Assembly: GCA_017502085.1 (NCBI GenBank)
Contig: JAFVVQ010000017.1
Location: 26,130-90,129 of the forward strand
Source of the DNA: Clostridia bacterium
Lineage (GTDB): Bacteria > Bacillota > Clostridia > Oscillospirales > Acutalibacteraceae
DNA: 64,000 nt
Direction: 5' to 3'
The translations under genes and the position numbers were made by a program. The first letter of the stretch is position 1, and the number at the start of each line of letters is the position of its first letter. This document shows positions 19,401-27,499 of this stretch, piece by piece. The notes beneath the pieces are model-generated. The model was not told where the DNA came from, searched no databases, and worked only from the letters and a program-made list of their open reading frames with translations.

Positions 19401-22400
19401 CTCTGCTCTCAAGTGTGAGTTCTTCGGTGAAATATTCCTCAAAGAGTGATGTAATAAAGAAATCGGAATAAGTTTTGCCGATAATGTTATTCATCAGATA
19501 AAGTGCATCCATGTCGGCATAAATATCCTGCTGATTGAAGCCGCCGACTTCATCGGGGTTATCCTTGAGCAGATAGTCCTCTGAAACGGTTTTAATCATT
19601 TCATCAAGGCTGCCGTCCGTTCCGCCGTAATCGGAAAATTCAATGAGGTCAACAATATCACCCGCCCAACCTGCAACGTCTGCATGGTTGCGGCTCTTTT
19701 TATTATGATATGTGATATCCATTGCACCAAACATATGGCCGAAATCAACGAGGTCGCCGTTGGGAAGTTCGAAAAGTTCAATATTCTTCATTTCGCTGAC
19801 AATGATGAACTCTTCGATGCCTTCCATCGAGTTATATTCATCCTCAACTCTGGCAACATAATCGGCGAAACCTTTATCTTCATAACCCGCCATAATGCCC
19901 CATGAACCGTCAACATAATCCTCAACACCCGTTCTGATATACTTGATAACAAGCTCTGCGGGGTCTTTGCCGGGAACCTCAGTTGCATAGGAAATTGCCA
20001 TTTCCTCAAGCAGGGCAAGATTAATCATAAAGGTTTCAAAATCAACAATACCTTCCGATTCAAGTCTCGGAATTTCAACACGGGTTGAATATGCACAGCG
20101 TGTACACTTTTCGTGAGCTTCCCAGCCGACACTTGTATAGGTGGGTGCCTTTGCGGGAACTTCAACAATGTTATGACCGAGCGCAGGAATTACCTCTTGT
20201 TCTGCAAGAACTTCGTCGCATACAGAACAATGGCTGCCGTCTGTAAGACCTTCATCCTCACAGAATGCGGGAATTCCCTCATCGATTACCGGAGTATGAC
20301 CAAGAGCCTGACCCTCGGTATAACCGCAAACCGAACAATGCGAAGCAGTTGTGCAAGTTGCCGCCACCATACTGTGGCCCATTGCAACTGACTCGGATTC
20401 AATATACTGATAGCGGCAACGGGAACAAGTATAAACGGTAATACCGTTTTCCGTACATGTTGCCGGCGTTTCTGTTTTGGAAAGTTTATGTTCAAGCATC
20501 GGAGCGATCTCTGTGCCGCACTCAGTGCAGAACTGTGCATTTGTGCAGGTTGCTCTTCTGCCCGGAGTGTGTCCCTTTGCGGGTGAAACAATTTCACCGC
20601 ACTTGAGACAAGTCTGTGCTTTATCGCAGGTTGCACTTTCCCCTGCCGTATGCCCCGTTGCATCCGCAAGCACATCTCCGCAATCCGTACATAACTGTGC
20701 CTGGGTGCAGGATGCCGCCTTGTCGGGAGTATGCCCCTTGGGTGCAGTCTGCGAATCAGTATAACTGTCTCCGCAGTTGAGACAAGTATGAACTGTATAT
20801 CCCATAGTTGAGCAGGTGGGAAGTATTGTCTGTGTTCTGTAATTATGACCCTTTGCGGGTGCGATTTCAGCAAAACACTCAGTACATATCTGATTATGCG
20901 TACAGGTTGCCGCCGCTCCCGGGGAATGACCCTTTGCGGGAAGCACGTGGCTTCCTTCCGAATATCCGCATCTTGTACAGTGACTGCCTGAACTGTAACC
21001 GTCATCAAGGCAGGTAGGCTCTACCGAATCAAGATGAACGGTTTCGTGACCGAGAGCAGCTTTGAGTTCTATGCCGCAAACGGTGCAAATCTGAGCCTCG
21101 GTGCAAGTCGCTGAAGCACCCGGAGCATGACCGTTTTCAGCTTTGATAATATCGCCGCACACGGTACATGACTGAGGCTCTGTGCAGGTAGCTTCGGCGC
21201 CCGGAGTATGTCCGTTTTCGGGAACCACTGAATCGGTATACGAGTCACCGCAAACCGTACACTTGTGAGTTGTGAAACCTTTTTCCGTACAGGTAGGTGC
21301 GGTCACCGTATGGGAATAGCTGTGACCCTTTGCATCGGAAAGCATTTCGCCGCATACGGTACAGAATGATTTTTCAGTGCATGATGGTGCTTTATCAGGT
21401 TTATGACCGAGTGCAGCAACCTCACTGTTAACGGTAACCTCTCCGCATTTCGAACAGGTATGGGTTGTATAACCTTTTTCCGTACAGGTCGGTGCGGTCA
21501 CAACGGAAACGTACTTGTGCCCGAGAGGCGCTTTGAGTTCCTTACCGCAGGTAAGACATATCTGTGCATCCGTGCAAGTTGCGTCATCGCCGTGCTTATG
21601 ACCCGTTGCGGAAATCTTCTCTGTGTAGGTGCTTCCGCAGAAACAGGTGAAGGTTCTGACACCGTCATTCTCGCAATCAGGCTGCAAAGTTACGGAAGAA
21701 CTATATTGATGAGCGGCATGATCTTTCCAAATACCGCCGTTATAAACACTTGTTGATGAAGACGCCGTCTGCTCCTTATATGTACCGTCAGCATTCTTCA
21801 GTTTTGCGGGAGTAAGTCCGATATTGGAATATCCTGTGCCCTGAACAAGCTGATAAGTTGCGGTCTGGGTGCCTTTTTTCAGTCTTGCTTCACCTTTTTC
21901 TCCACCGCAGATATCCGCTCCGCCGACAGTAGTATAAAGATAACCTTGTGATGCGTCCAGCAAACCGTCCACACGGATTTTTGCATCCTTGAGATCAGAC
22001 GCCTTGCGGTTATATTTTCTGCCCGGGGCATAAGTCAACGGAATAAACGGCTTATTATATGCGCCGCAGAAATTACCCCATTCAGCTGAATCATAAAGAT
22101 AAACATTGGTACCCGAAGCAAGAATACAGCTTCCGTTTTCGCCGATTATGATTTCGGCACCGGGAAGAAGCGAAACATCCTGAGAAAGAATTACTTTACC
22201 GCTCGCAACGTTAACTGTTATATTGCCGTTGATAGGAAGCTCATAATTTTTGGAATTGATTTTTGTTGAAAGAATGCCGGAACCGATTGAGAGCTCTATG
22301 GGACTTATCGACATTTCGCCGTTAAGCTCAAAAACCAGTCTGTCGGTATTGACGTCATAATATTTTGTGACCGTACCCGACGAAAGATTGAACATTGCTC

Positions 22401-24111
22401 CGCTTTTCGCAAAGACCTCAACACCTGCACCGAGATTCATGTTCGAAATGCACATGGTTGTATAACAGCTTTCAACCGCACCCGATTCGATGGTCAAAGG
22501 TACTTCGATATTCTGAATATAATACTGCGAAAGCGGGAAAACGCCGTTTTTCATATCAGAGGTCTGGCTTCCGCCTCTGAAGTCCATTACCTGGAAATAT
22601 TCATAAACGGATGAACCGTTTTTAGCCGTAACACTGCCTGAGCCTGTAATAAAACCGTAGGCATAAAGTGCTGCACCTCTGTTGACTGTAATACTGCTGC
22701 CCTCATGCATTTTAATGAAGCTGCAGGCACCGTCGGGTGAGCCCGTATCCGTTCTGCCGCCGACTGCCGAATAATGCTTTGCCGGCAGACTCAGAACGCC
22801 GTTAACCGTAATATGAGCGCCGGTTGACATTGTGAGTGTGCGGTATGCGGTCGGTGCGGTATGAGTTCCGCTGACGCATTCGGGAACGGTTGTATAAACA
22901 GTATGTGCATCGTCAAACGGAACAAGCAACGTTACACCCGCCGGAACCGTATAGTTGCCCGCCGGAAGCGTTGCATTGTTCATAAGAACAACCGTTTTCG
23001 ACCCTGCATTTGCGGCATAAGCCGCTGCTTCGTTAAGGTCATCGAAAAGATATTTTCCGCCGTCAACGAGAAAATACGGAGTTGAAATCTTACCGCCGAA
23101 AACAGCCTTGACGGTCATTGCCGATGCCGGTTTCAGAACGTATTCTTTGTTTGTCGAAAGAACTCTGTTGTCGAGTGCATCAACCCACGCAACAAACTCG
23201 GTACCTACGGCGGGAGTTGCAACAAGCTTTGCGCCCGACTTGAAGCTGACGCTCTTTGATGAGCCCGCAGTTACGTCGGCGCCGTCAACCGTCACCTTTC
23301 CCGATGATGAATCAAAGCTGAATACGATATCGGAATTATCAGTTGCGGGAACAAGACTGAAATTATTCAGAACAAGTGTTGCAGTTTTACCCGCATTCGC
23401 CTTGATTGTTATGGTGATGTTTTTATCGGGTTCGAGAACAACAACATATTTGCCTTTTGTTCCGCTTTCGCTGAAAGAACTGAAACCCGATGCACTGTAT
23501 TCAAACCTCAGTGTTGCCGCAGTTGAAGAATTATTATAAATATCAACCGTATTGGTCTTGGCAGAAAGTGTACTGCCCTTTGCGGTAATTGTTACGGAAT
23601 CGCCCGAAACAACACCCGTGCCGAGTGAATCAGTAACAAGAACTTTGCCGCCGAGCACACTGTTTGTACCCGCCGCCTGAAGAACGGGATTGAGTACGGA
23701 ATCGACTGTATCATAAAGAATACCGAGTGACTTTGCCGTATCAGTCGCAAAGAGCATTTCCTTTTCCTCTTCGCCAAGACCGTTCCACACGGGCTGAAGA
23801 GAATCTATATCCTCCTTTACACGGAGCATAGTTTCTTCATCCATCGCATAAACAGCGCTGACTATCTCCTCCTCCGAAAGAAATTCAGGGCCGAGATAGC
23901 GTATCATAACTTTGTTCATTTCTATCAGCGCCGACCAAAGCGGGTTACCCTGCGACAAGTCGGCAATTTCTTCAAGAATCTCCGACCCTGCAGTCTGACC
24001 CGCCTCTTTTCCCGTTTCGGGAGATGGCTGAATCGGTGCAGACGAAAGCATAACTATTACCGACATCAGCCACGATATCAGCCTTTTAAAGATGATCACT
24101 GTTGTTGTCAT
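14917..24111 (-). CDS. Giant secreted phosphodiester glycosidase (NAGPA) repeat protein
   Basis: A 3,064-residue protein. The ATG at 24111 follows GAGGAGG and overlaps the stop of the polymerase gene (ATGA). In order: hydrophobic leader (residues 1-30); beta-rich modules including a cell-surface repeat of the InlB/Flg_new kind (about 280-340) and a beta-helix-like stretch (about 400-790); a Cys/His array with about 16 CxxC units (about 797-1353); a helical domain of unknown function with DFGHMFGAMD (about 1355-1650); a NAGPA/phosphodiester glycosidase domain (about 1660-1914) ending in INLDGGGSTTF; Ig-like domains; and C-terminal Tyr/Gly-rich repeats of 68-69 residues like choline/glucan-binding repeats. 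NAGPA-type domains cleave sugars from sugar-phosphate diesters. No LPXTG: wall attachment is probably by the C-terminal repeats. Confidence 0.85.
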   Translation of the reverse strand: MTTTVIIFKRLISWLMSVIVMLSSAPIQPSPETGKEAGQTAGSEILEEIADLSQGNPLWSALIEMNKVMIRYLGPEFLSEEEIVSAVYAMDEETMLRVKEDIDSLQPVWNGLGEEEKEMLFATDTAKSLGILYDTVDSVLNPVLQAAGTNSVLGGKVLVTDSLGTGVVSGDSVTITAKGSTLSAKTNTVDIYNNSSTAATLRFEYSASGFSSFSESGTKGKYVVVLEPDKNITITIKANAGKTATLVLNNFSLVPATDNSDIVFSFDSSSGKVTVDGADVTAGSSKSVSFKSGAKLVATPAVGTEFVAWVDALDNRVLSTNKEYVLKPASAMTVKAVFGGKISTPYFLVDGGKYLFDDLNEAAAYAANAGSKTVVLMNNATLPAGNYTVPAGVTLLVPFDDAHTVYTTVPECVSGTHTAPTAYRTLTMSTGAHITVNGVLSLPAKHYSAVGGRTDTGSPDGACSFIKMHEGSSITVNRGAALYAYGFITGSGSVTAKNGSSVYEYFQVMDFRGGSQTSDMKNGVFPLSQYYIQNIEVPLTIESGAVESCYTTMCISNMNLGAGVEVFAKSGAMFNLSSGTVTKYYDVNTDRLVFELNGEMSISPIELSIGSGILSTKINSKNYELPINGNITVNVASGKVILSQDVSLLPGAEIIIGENGSCILASGTNVYLYDSAEWGNFCGAYNKPFIPLTYAPGRKYNRKASDLKDAKIRVDGLLDASQGYLYTTVGGADICGGEKGEARLKKGTQTATYQLVQGTGYSNIGLTPAKLKNADGTYKEQTASSSTSVYNGGIWKDHAAHQYSSSVTLQPDCENDGVRTFTCFCGSTYTEKISATGHKHGDDATCTDAQICLTCGKELKAPLGHKYVSVVTAPTCTEKGYTTHTCSKCGEVTVNSEVAALGHKPDKAPSCTEKSFCTVCGEMLSDAKGHSYSHTVTAPTCTEKGFTTHKCTVCGDSYTDSVVPENGHTPGAEATCTEPQSCTVCGDIIKAENGHAPGASATCTEAQICTVCGIELKAALGHETVHLDSVEPTCLDDGYSSGSHCTRCGYSEGSHVLPAKGHSPGAAATCTHNQICTECFAEIAPAKGHNYRTQTILPTCSTMGYTVHTCLNCGDSYTDSQTAPKGHTPDKAASCTQAQLCTDCGDVLADATGHTAGESATCDKAQTCLKCGEIVSPAKGHTPGRRATCTNAQFCTECGTEIAPMLEHKLSKTETPATCTENGITVYTCSRCRYQYIESESVAMGHSMVAATCTTASHCSVCGYTEGQALGHTPVIDEGIPAFCEDEGLTDGSHCSVCDEVLAEQEVIPALGHNIVEVPAKAPTYTSVGWEAHEKCTRCAYSTRVEIPRLESEGIVDFETFMINLALLEEMAISYATEVPGKDPAELVIKYIRTGVEDYVDGSWGIMAGYEDKGFADYVARVEDEYNSMEGIEEFIIVSEMKNIELFELPNGDLVDFGHMFGAMDITYHNKKSRNHADVAGWAGDIVDLIEFSDYGGTDGSLDEMIKTVSEDYLLKDNPDEVGGFNQQDIYADMDALYLMNNIIGKTYSDFFITSLFEEYFTEELTLESRADYFLKNRLGGVSTRQDIRNAVYNAYTGNKMITTLEATREFKTNNLADLRKACCYAFADYICSLAGDYVENTANPYFTVFASETSNLAPGIVQNIKHATSADNKQMVFYTATADLTRDDVHIFANYKDNDPTKWGMQPVLTQANAAQEKYGNPESEHYVENYNVIASINGDGYNMSTGEPGGLLVMDGKEYHGPSANGFFGITKDGKAIIGTTEEYNTIYKGQLKEAVGGFGSRLIKNGEIEISKDSSYYTTRHSRTAIGITRTGKVVFMVLDGRQEPVSCGGSMVEIAHILYEAGCVEAINLDGGGSTTFVSKPEGTDELKVVNKPSDGTSRSVSTSLIMVSTAPNSTAFDHAVIESETDYLTKGASVQLTASGVSATGNSAPLPEGTSWMVSDEKWGTVTADGVFTALRNGSVDVNLMLGEDVLGTITLNVVVPDRIYFSKTNIDTVYGAKTELPIIALYENKPVTIAENDVVFTLSNNDAGVIDGSYFIGTDGTGIKNLTVYAALAADDSVTASVVISLYNQGELSFDFDQATGGDRTFAWYREVSNSVTEDNNLYEAIDPEKPMETSYSFAIDMTQIPIPEQLEELTSLLPGAELENASAWTFLMQLAERVSVLTQVKPTVVIDSRFDVDYSEMKVINDYFALTSTEFDEDTNTLTLTLNWIDQTQAIDPAMANPLCILSGIKLTPKADAEWKNDRIAAVHSGEVSYKVYMRATALYSFANKTENQQNYGIYPFVNPSDENEKGGWFGAVYSSFTDTYTLSKAIKEGWVNEGGGFAYYADGEKYTGIKLVDGYYYDFGENGINVGQTKFTGVFCDEKDSLYRYAKLGELVTGWQLIGEDWYYFHSDTKAAREGKYKVGAVEYEFEENGRLVSGVWAKCVFGTRYYYGPSFHQRGWLTIDGNRYYFYGGYRYEGIRCVQESNSEFYTWYDFGTDGICKDEIIPDGFYNDADGSLSYVVNGIALEGLHEIDGAYYLFDYRCKAVKGKEYAAETHCDLPTGVYTFGDDYKALHGIYEIDGEKIYYYKGRPKAAGLVYEDGYYYFASGDGKLVTNKVQYAWETNGLLPATNYEYGADGRMLDGIVNKNGTLYYYELGKAKAAGLVYVDGYYYFAGGEGELVTNKVQYAWETNGLLPEASYEFGPDGKMLDGIVNKNGVLTYFVNGKPKRAGLLLIDGDYYYSSGSNGELTVNAVKYVSETNGLLSMGNYEFGPDGKMLDGIVNKNGTLYYYVKGKAKAAGLVEIDGEYYFAGGSNGEIIVAQKKYVWEGNGILPEAEYEFGADGRMLRGIVDKNGVLCYYENGKPMKAGLVEYDGAYYNVEGSNGELTVGKKQHVSVGNGILPAGEYEFGADGRMLDGIVDKNGVLYFYIDGVAESYGLVEYNGAYYYAIGANGELAVDKTINVWKHNGLLPEGDYEFGPDGKMRDGFFEKNGERYYYEKGKPGRVGLNYIDGYYYFIIKDGLLAVNRTYYAWETNGLSVEMNYTFDELGRVVG
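20050..21720 (-). repeat. Cys/His repeat array within the giant protein
   Basis: About 16 units alternate between a short form, such as GHTPGAEATCTEPQSCTVCG, and a longer form with TCTEKGYTTHTCSKCG. Each has a lone TC, a CxxC pair and a GH, i.e. three Cys and one His per unit. This is the ligand set of a zinc ribbon, though metal binding is inferred, not shown. Confidence 0.75.
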
Positions 24112-25415
24112 ACCGAAACCTCCTCATTTATAGATTCCGTTTCTGCCACGTTGTTTTTTGTTCTGTTTACGAACGGCAGAGCTAACGAAAAGAACGCCAT
24201 ATATGCAATTTCCGTTCTCAATGATGAATTATAAAATACCATAATAAAACACACTATTGACATTATCATCGCAATACGACAGAATAGCTGATCGGAGACT
24301 TTTTTCTTCATTCTTCTCCATGCATTGATAAATACGAGCACAAAGAATGAAAGATAAGCCATCAAACCGACATACCCCGTTTCAAGAAACAAAAATGCAC
24401 TCGAAAACCAGTTATAATTCATATAAGCATGGCTCTGATAGAATGAGCTGTTGCAAATTGCGAAAGACGAAGTATCGCAGTTGCCAAGTCCCATACCGAA
24501 AAGGCGGCTCAACGGTGTGGTCAAAATTTCACGGCTGATTATCGGAATAGCCGTAAATCTGCCCAGATCCCTTGCCGATGAATAGTTGGATGCCGTTATT
24601 GTTTTGAGTATGTTTTCTACCGTAAGCGCTCTGCTTTCACCGAAAAATATCGGAAGAAGCAGTCCTGAAACTGTCAGCAGAAGCGCCGCAACAATAATAA
24701 GCAATGCTTTTTTGAACGAAAATCGGGTCATAACCGTACAAAAAGCGAGGATGATTACAAAAAGAATAAAGAAGAATTTAAGCTCTGCCATTGCTGATAT
24801 CAGCAATGCGGTACCGCATTTTAAAAGACAAATGCCTGTTTTTTCATTTCCGAGCATAAAGTTAAGCAACGATTTGCTGAGAACAATTGCAAAGAATATG
24901 ACCGTGTATGCATTGCATCCTCTTTCGACTCCGAACAGTCCTCCCAGATAGTCCTGCCTGAGTCCCATAAAAAAGAACTGAAATGCAGTCACAATTGCAT
25001 TGAGCCAGAAAACAACGTCCATAAATCTGAGGCATCCGTTTGCTTCCTCCTCATCAAACACCATAGCAAACAGGAAAAACGCTGCAAAAAACCTGAAATT
25101 ATTCCGCAAACCCCAGAGATAATAAAACGGCGACTGGAAATTGAAAAGATATATAAATAATGTATAAAACAAAAAGACTACCGTAAAAACAGCAAACGGA
25201 GCATACTTCTTTTCAATAATCTTTCCTCTTTCCAACATAACAAGAATAACCGCAATAAAATACATCCCGTCAACGGCGTACTTGATAAGCGACGGAAAAT
25301 GAAGAAACTCCAGTAGGAAAGACATTATGAACGGAAACACAAAAATGCCGAGAGTCAGCGCCTCTTTGAATGTCCGTTTTTTTATATACAACAGTCCTGA
25401 CCTTTTTTTGAGCAT
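24108..25415 (-). CDS. O-antigen ligase/polymerase-like membrane protein (Wzy-type)
   Basis: A 435-residue protein with about 11-12 hydrophobic segments and a larger outside loop around residues 250-330 (GESRALTVENILKT; LFGMGLGNCD). This is the usual build of Wzy polymerases and O-antigen ligases, which are poorly conserved in sequence. A Wzx-type flippase (13518) in the same operon supports the polymerase role. It lies 17 bases after the GT2 gene and overlaps the giant gene by 4 bases. Confidence 0.8.
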   Translation of the reverse strand: MLKKRSGLLYIKKRTFKEALTLGIFVFPFIMSFLLEFLHFPSLIKYAVDGMYFIAVILVMLERGKIIEKKYAPFAVFTVVFLFYTLFIYLFNFQSPFYYLWGLRNNFRFFAAFFLFAMVFDEEEANGCLRFMDVVFWLNAIVTAFQFFFMGLRQDYLGGLFGVERGCNAYTVIFFAIVLSKSLLNFMLGNEKTGICLLKCGTALLISAMAELKFFFILFVIILAFCTVMTRFSFKKALLIIVAALLLTVSGLLLPIFFGESRALTVENILKTITASNYSSARDLGRFTAIPIISREILTTPLSRLFGMGLGNCDTSSFAICNSSFYQSHAYMNYNWFSSAFLFLETGYVGLMAYLSFFVLVFINAWRRMKKKVSDQLFCRIAMIMSIVCFIMVFYNSSLRTEIAYMAFFSLALPFVNRTKNNVAETESINEEVSV

Positions 25416-25432
25416 AAGAATTCTCCGATAAT

Positions 25433-26449
25433 TTATTTTTTTGCTTTTAAATCAAGCAAAATCAGACACAAGACAAAAGCTTTGCCTTTCAAAAGTTTCC
25501 AGAAAATTGCCGAAGCTTTTGAAACCAGATTCAACGCCCCGGAGTTTATAACCGACATAAGCGTTTCATCTTTATAAAGTCGCTTGAGCAACAAACGTTT
25601 TTCATTAACAGAAGCCTTTACAGATGCTATCTGTTTAGCACCGACAAGAGCATAGTCAAGATATCTCGCCTTAAGATGATTCCTGACTTTTTCGGAATAG
25701 TTGTTTGACTCAGAAATTTCCATAATCATTTTCAGAAAAAGGTTGTTTTTTTTCTGAAAATCATTCTTGATTTCATTTGAAAGTGAATCGGAATGAATCA
25801 CGCACATATATAAATGCTCAGGGATAACCTTTGCCGATCTGACTGCTGAAAAATATTCTGTCAGGAAAACCGCATCCTCCGAAAGAAAAACTCTCTCCGA
25901 ACGAAATCTGATTTTTTCATCCTTTAGAATTTTCATTTTCAGCATTTTACCGACAACACCGAGACCGAATCCCTTTGAATGATTGCAAAGGCTTGAAAAA
26001 AGCTCTTCAAGCACTTCTGAATCTCTGTAATATAACTTATCTGTGTAAACAGTTTTTTTCGATATATCCCCGTTCGGCAAAACATCTGCTCTGGCGCAGA
26101 GAACAGTATCTGCGTCACACCCCATTGATGCCGCAACGCATTTTGTAACCGTTTCAGTCCGGATATAGTCATCACTGTCAATAAATACAACGTATTCTCC
26201 CGTTGCGACGTCAAGACCTGAATTTCTCGCAAGGCCCGCGCCTTCATTGACCTTATGAATGACCTTAAGACGTTCATCTTTTTTCGCCCACTCATCACAG
26301 ATCGCAGGACTTGAATCGACTGATCCGTCATCAACAAGAATTATTTCAATATTTTCATACGTCTGATTAACGGCAGATTCAATGCATCTGTCAAGATATT
26401 TTTCCGCATTATACACAGGAATAATTACCGAAACTCTCGGCTGACACAT
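25433..26449 (-). CDS. Glycosyltransferase family 2
   Basis: A 338-residue GT-A enzyme. VSVIIPVYNAEKYLDRCIES is the nucleotide-binding start, ILVDDGSVDSSP holds the first acidic pair, and FIDSDDYI carries the DxD that binds metal and nucleotide-sugar. The C-terminal ~60 residues have a hydrophobic segment typical of membrane-bound EPS transferases. Adds one sugar to the lipid-linked repeat unit; donor and linkage unknown. Confidence 0.9.
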   Translation of the reverse strand: MCQPRVSVIIPVYNAEKYLDRCIESAVNQTYENIEIILVDDGSVDSSPAICDEWAKKDERLKVIHKVNEGAGLARNSGLDVATGEYVVFIDSDDYIRTETVTKCVAASMGCDADTVLCARADVLPNGDISKKTVYTDKLYYRDSEVLEELFSSLCNHSKGFGLGVVGKMLKMKILKDEKIRFRSERVFLSEDAVFLTEYFSAVRSAKVIPEHLYMCVIHSDSLSNEIKNDFQKKNNLFLKMIMEISESNNYSEKVRNHLKARYLDYALVGAKQIASVKASVNEKRLLLKRLYKDETLMSVINSGALNLVSKASAIFWKLLKGKAFVLCLILLDLKAKK

Positions 26450-26464
26450 TACGATTCACCACCG

Positions 26465-27481
26465 TTAGTCAATAAAATTTTTTATTGCCGCATTCCAGTC
26501 ATAATCAAGCACGGCAAGACGGGAACCCGGGTTTTTGCAGTTTACCGCTTCGCTGACAAGACGGTTGATTACATCTGCATTGAAAGAATCAATAAAGTGA
26601 AATCCATTTTTACCGTTGAACGACTTCATTTCGCCGAAATCTGTTGTGACAATCGGCTTGTTGCACGAAGCCGCCTCAAGGCAGGATAACGGAACATCAA
26701 TGCATCTGCCCTCTTCGACAACAGGGAAGAAATAAACGTCTGAAAGCTGATAAATTTCCTCAATATCCGGGATATAATCGTCAATCAACCTGACAGCAGG
26801 ACAAGACAAAAGTTTTTTCCTCAGTTCTTCATCCTGTTCATTTTTTGTCAAGGTGCTTGTGACAAGCAAAACAAAAAATCTGTCGGCAAGTTTTATTAAC
26901 TGCGATATATTTCTGCCCTCATTGAGATGTCCCACGTGGAGAACAACGGGCTTGTCGCAGGGAATACCGTATTTCTTTTTCAGTTCAGTTGCCTTTTCGT
27001 CAGATACGGGAATGAATTTTTCCGTATCGATGCCGAGACAGATTTTTCTGATTCTTTTTTTATTTACGGTTTTCTCCATTTTCTGCTTTGTATCCTCTGA
27101 AATCACAAAAAACTCCGCATTACAAAGCAAAAGAAAAATCTTTGCCGCAAAGCTTATTTCCGTCACCTGAGAGAGTAGAACTCTGACTTTTTTTCGTGCA
27201 AAAAATGACAAAATTAGTATTCTCAAAGCCGTTGCAGACGATCTTGCGGGAAACGGAATATAAAGGATATCATCATCGCATTTTCTGACTGCAGCTATCA
27301 TTTCTCTTGTCAGAAGAAATTTGTTTGATCTGACAAAAACATCTGTCAGGCAGGATTTACGTTCATAAGAAATAACCGTCACACCATCAAATGCTTTTTT
27401 GATTCGGCTGACAAGACTGTTTGCTACTCTGAGACATCCCTCATCAGGTGTCTCTGACAAGCAATTAGTTAATACTGTCAT
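26465..27481 (-). CDS. Glycosyltransferase, GT4-like (GT-B fold)
   Basis: A 338-residue protein. I start it at ATG 27481 after GGAAAG; a GTG 12 bases upstream is possible. The C-terminal half holds VVLHVGHLNEGRNISQL (donor-domain start) and LSCLEAASCNKPIVTTDFGE, a version of the E-x7-E region. The N-terminal half is less conserved. It stands 18 bases after the radical SAM gene in the operon. Confidence 0.8.
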   Translation of the reverse strand: MTVLTNCLSETPDEGCLRVANSLVSRIKKAFDGVTVISYERKSCLTDVFVRSNKFLLTREMIAAVRKCDDDILYIPFPARSSATALRILILSFFARKKVRVLLSQVTEISFAAKIFLLLCNAEFFVISEDTKQKMEKTVNKKRIRKICLGIDTEKFIPVSDEKATELKKKYGIPCDKPVVLHVGHLNEGRNISQLIKLADRFFVLLVTSTLTKNEQDEELRKKLLSCPAVRLIDDYIPDIEEIYQLSDVYFFPVVEEGRCIDVPLSCLEAASCNKPIVTTDFGEMKSFNGKNGFHFIDSFNADVINRLVSEAVNCKNPGSRLAVLDYDWNAAIKNFID

Positions 27482-27499
27482 TTTTATCAACACTTTCCG

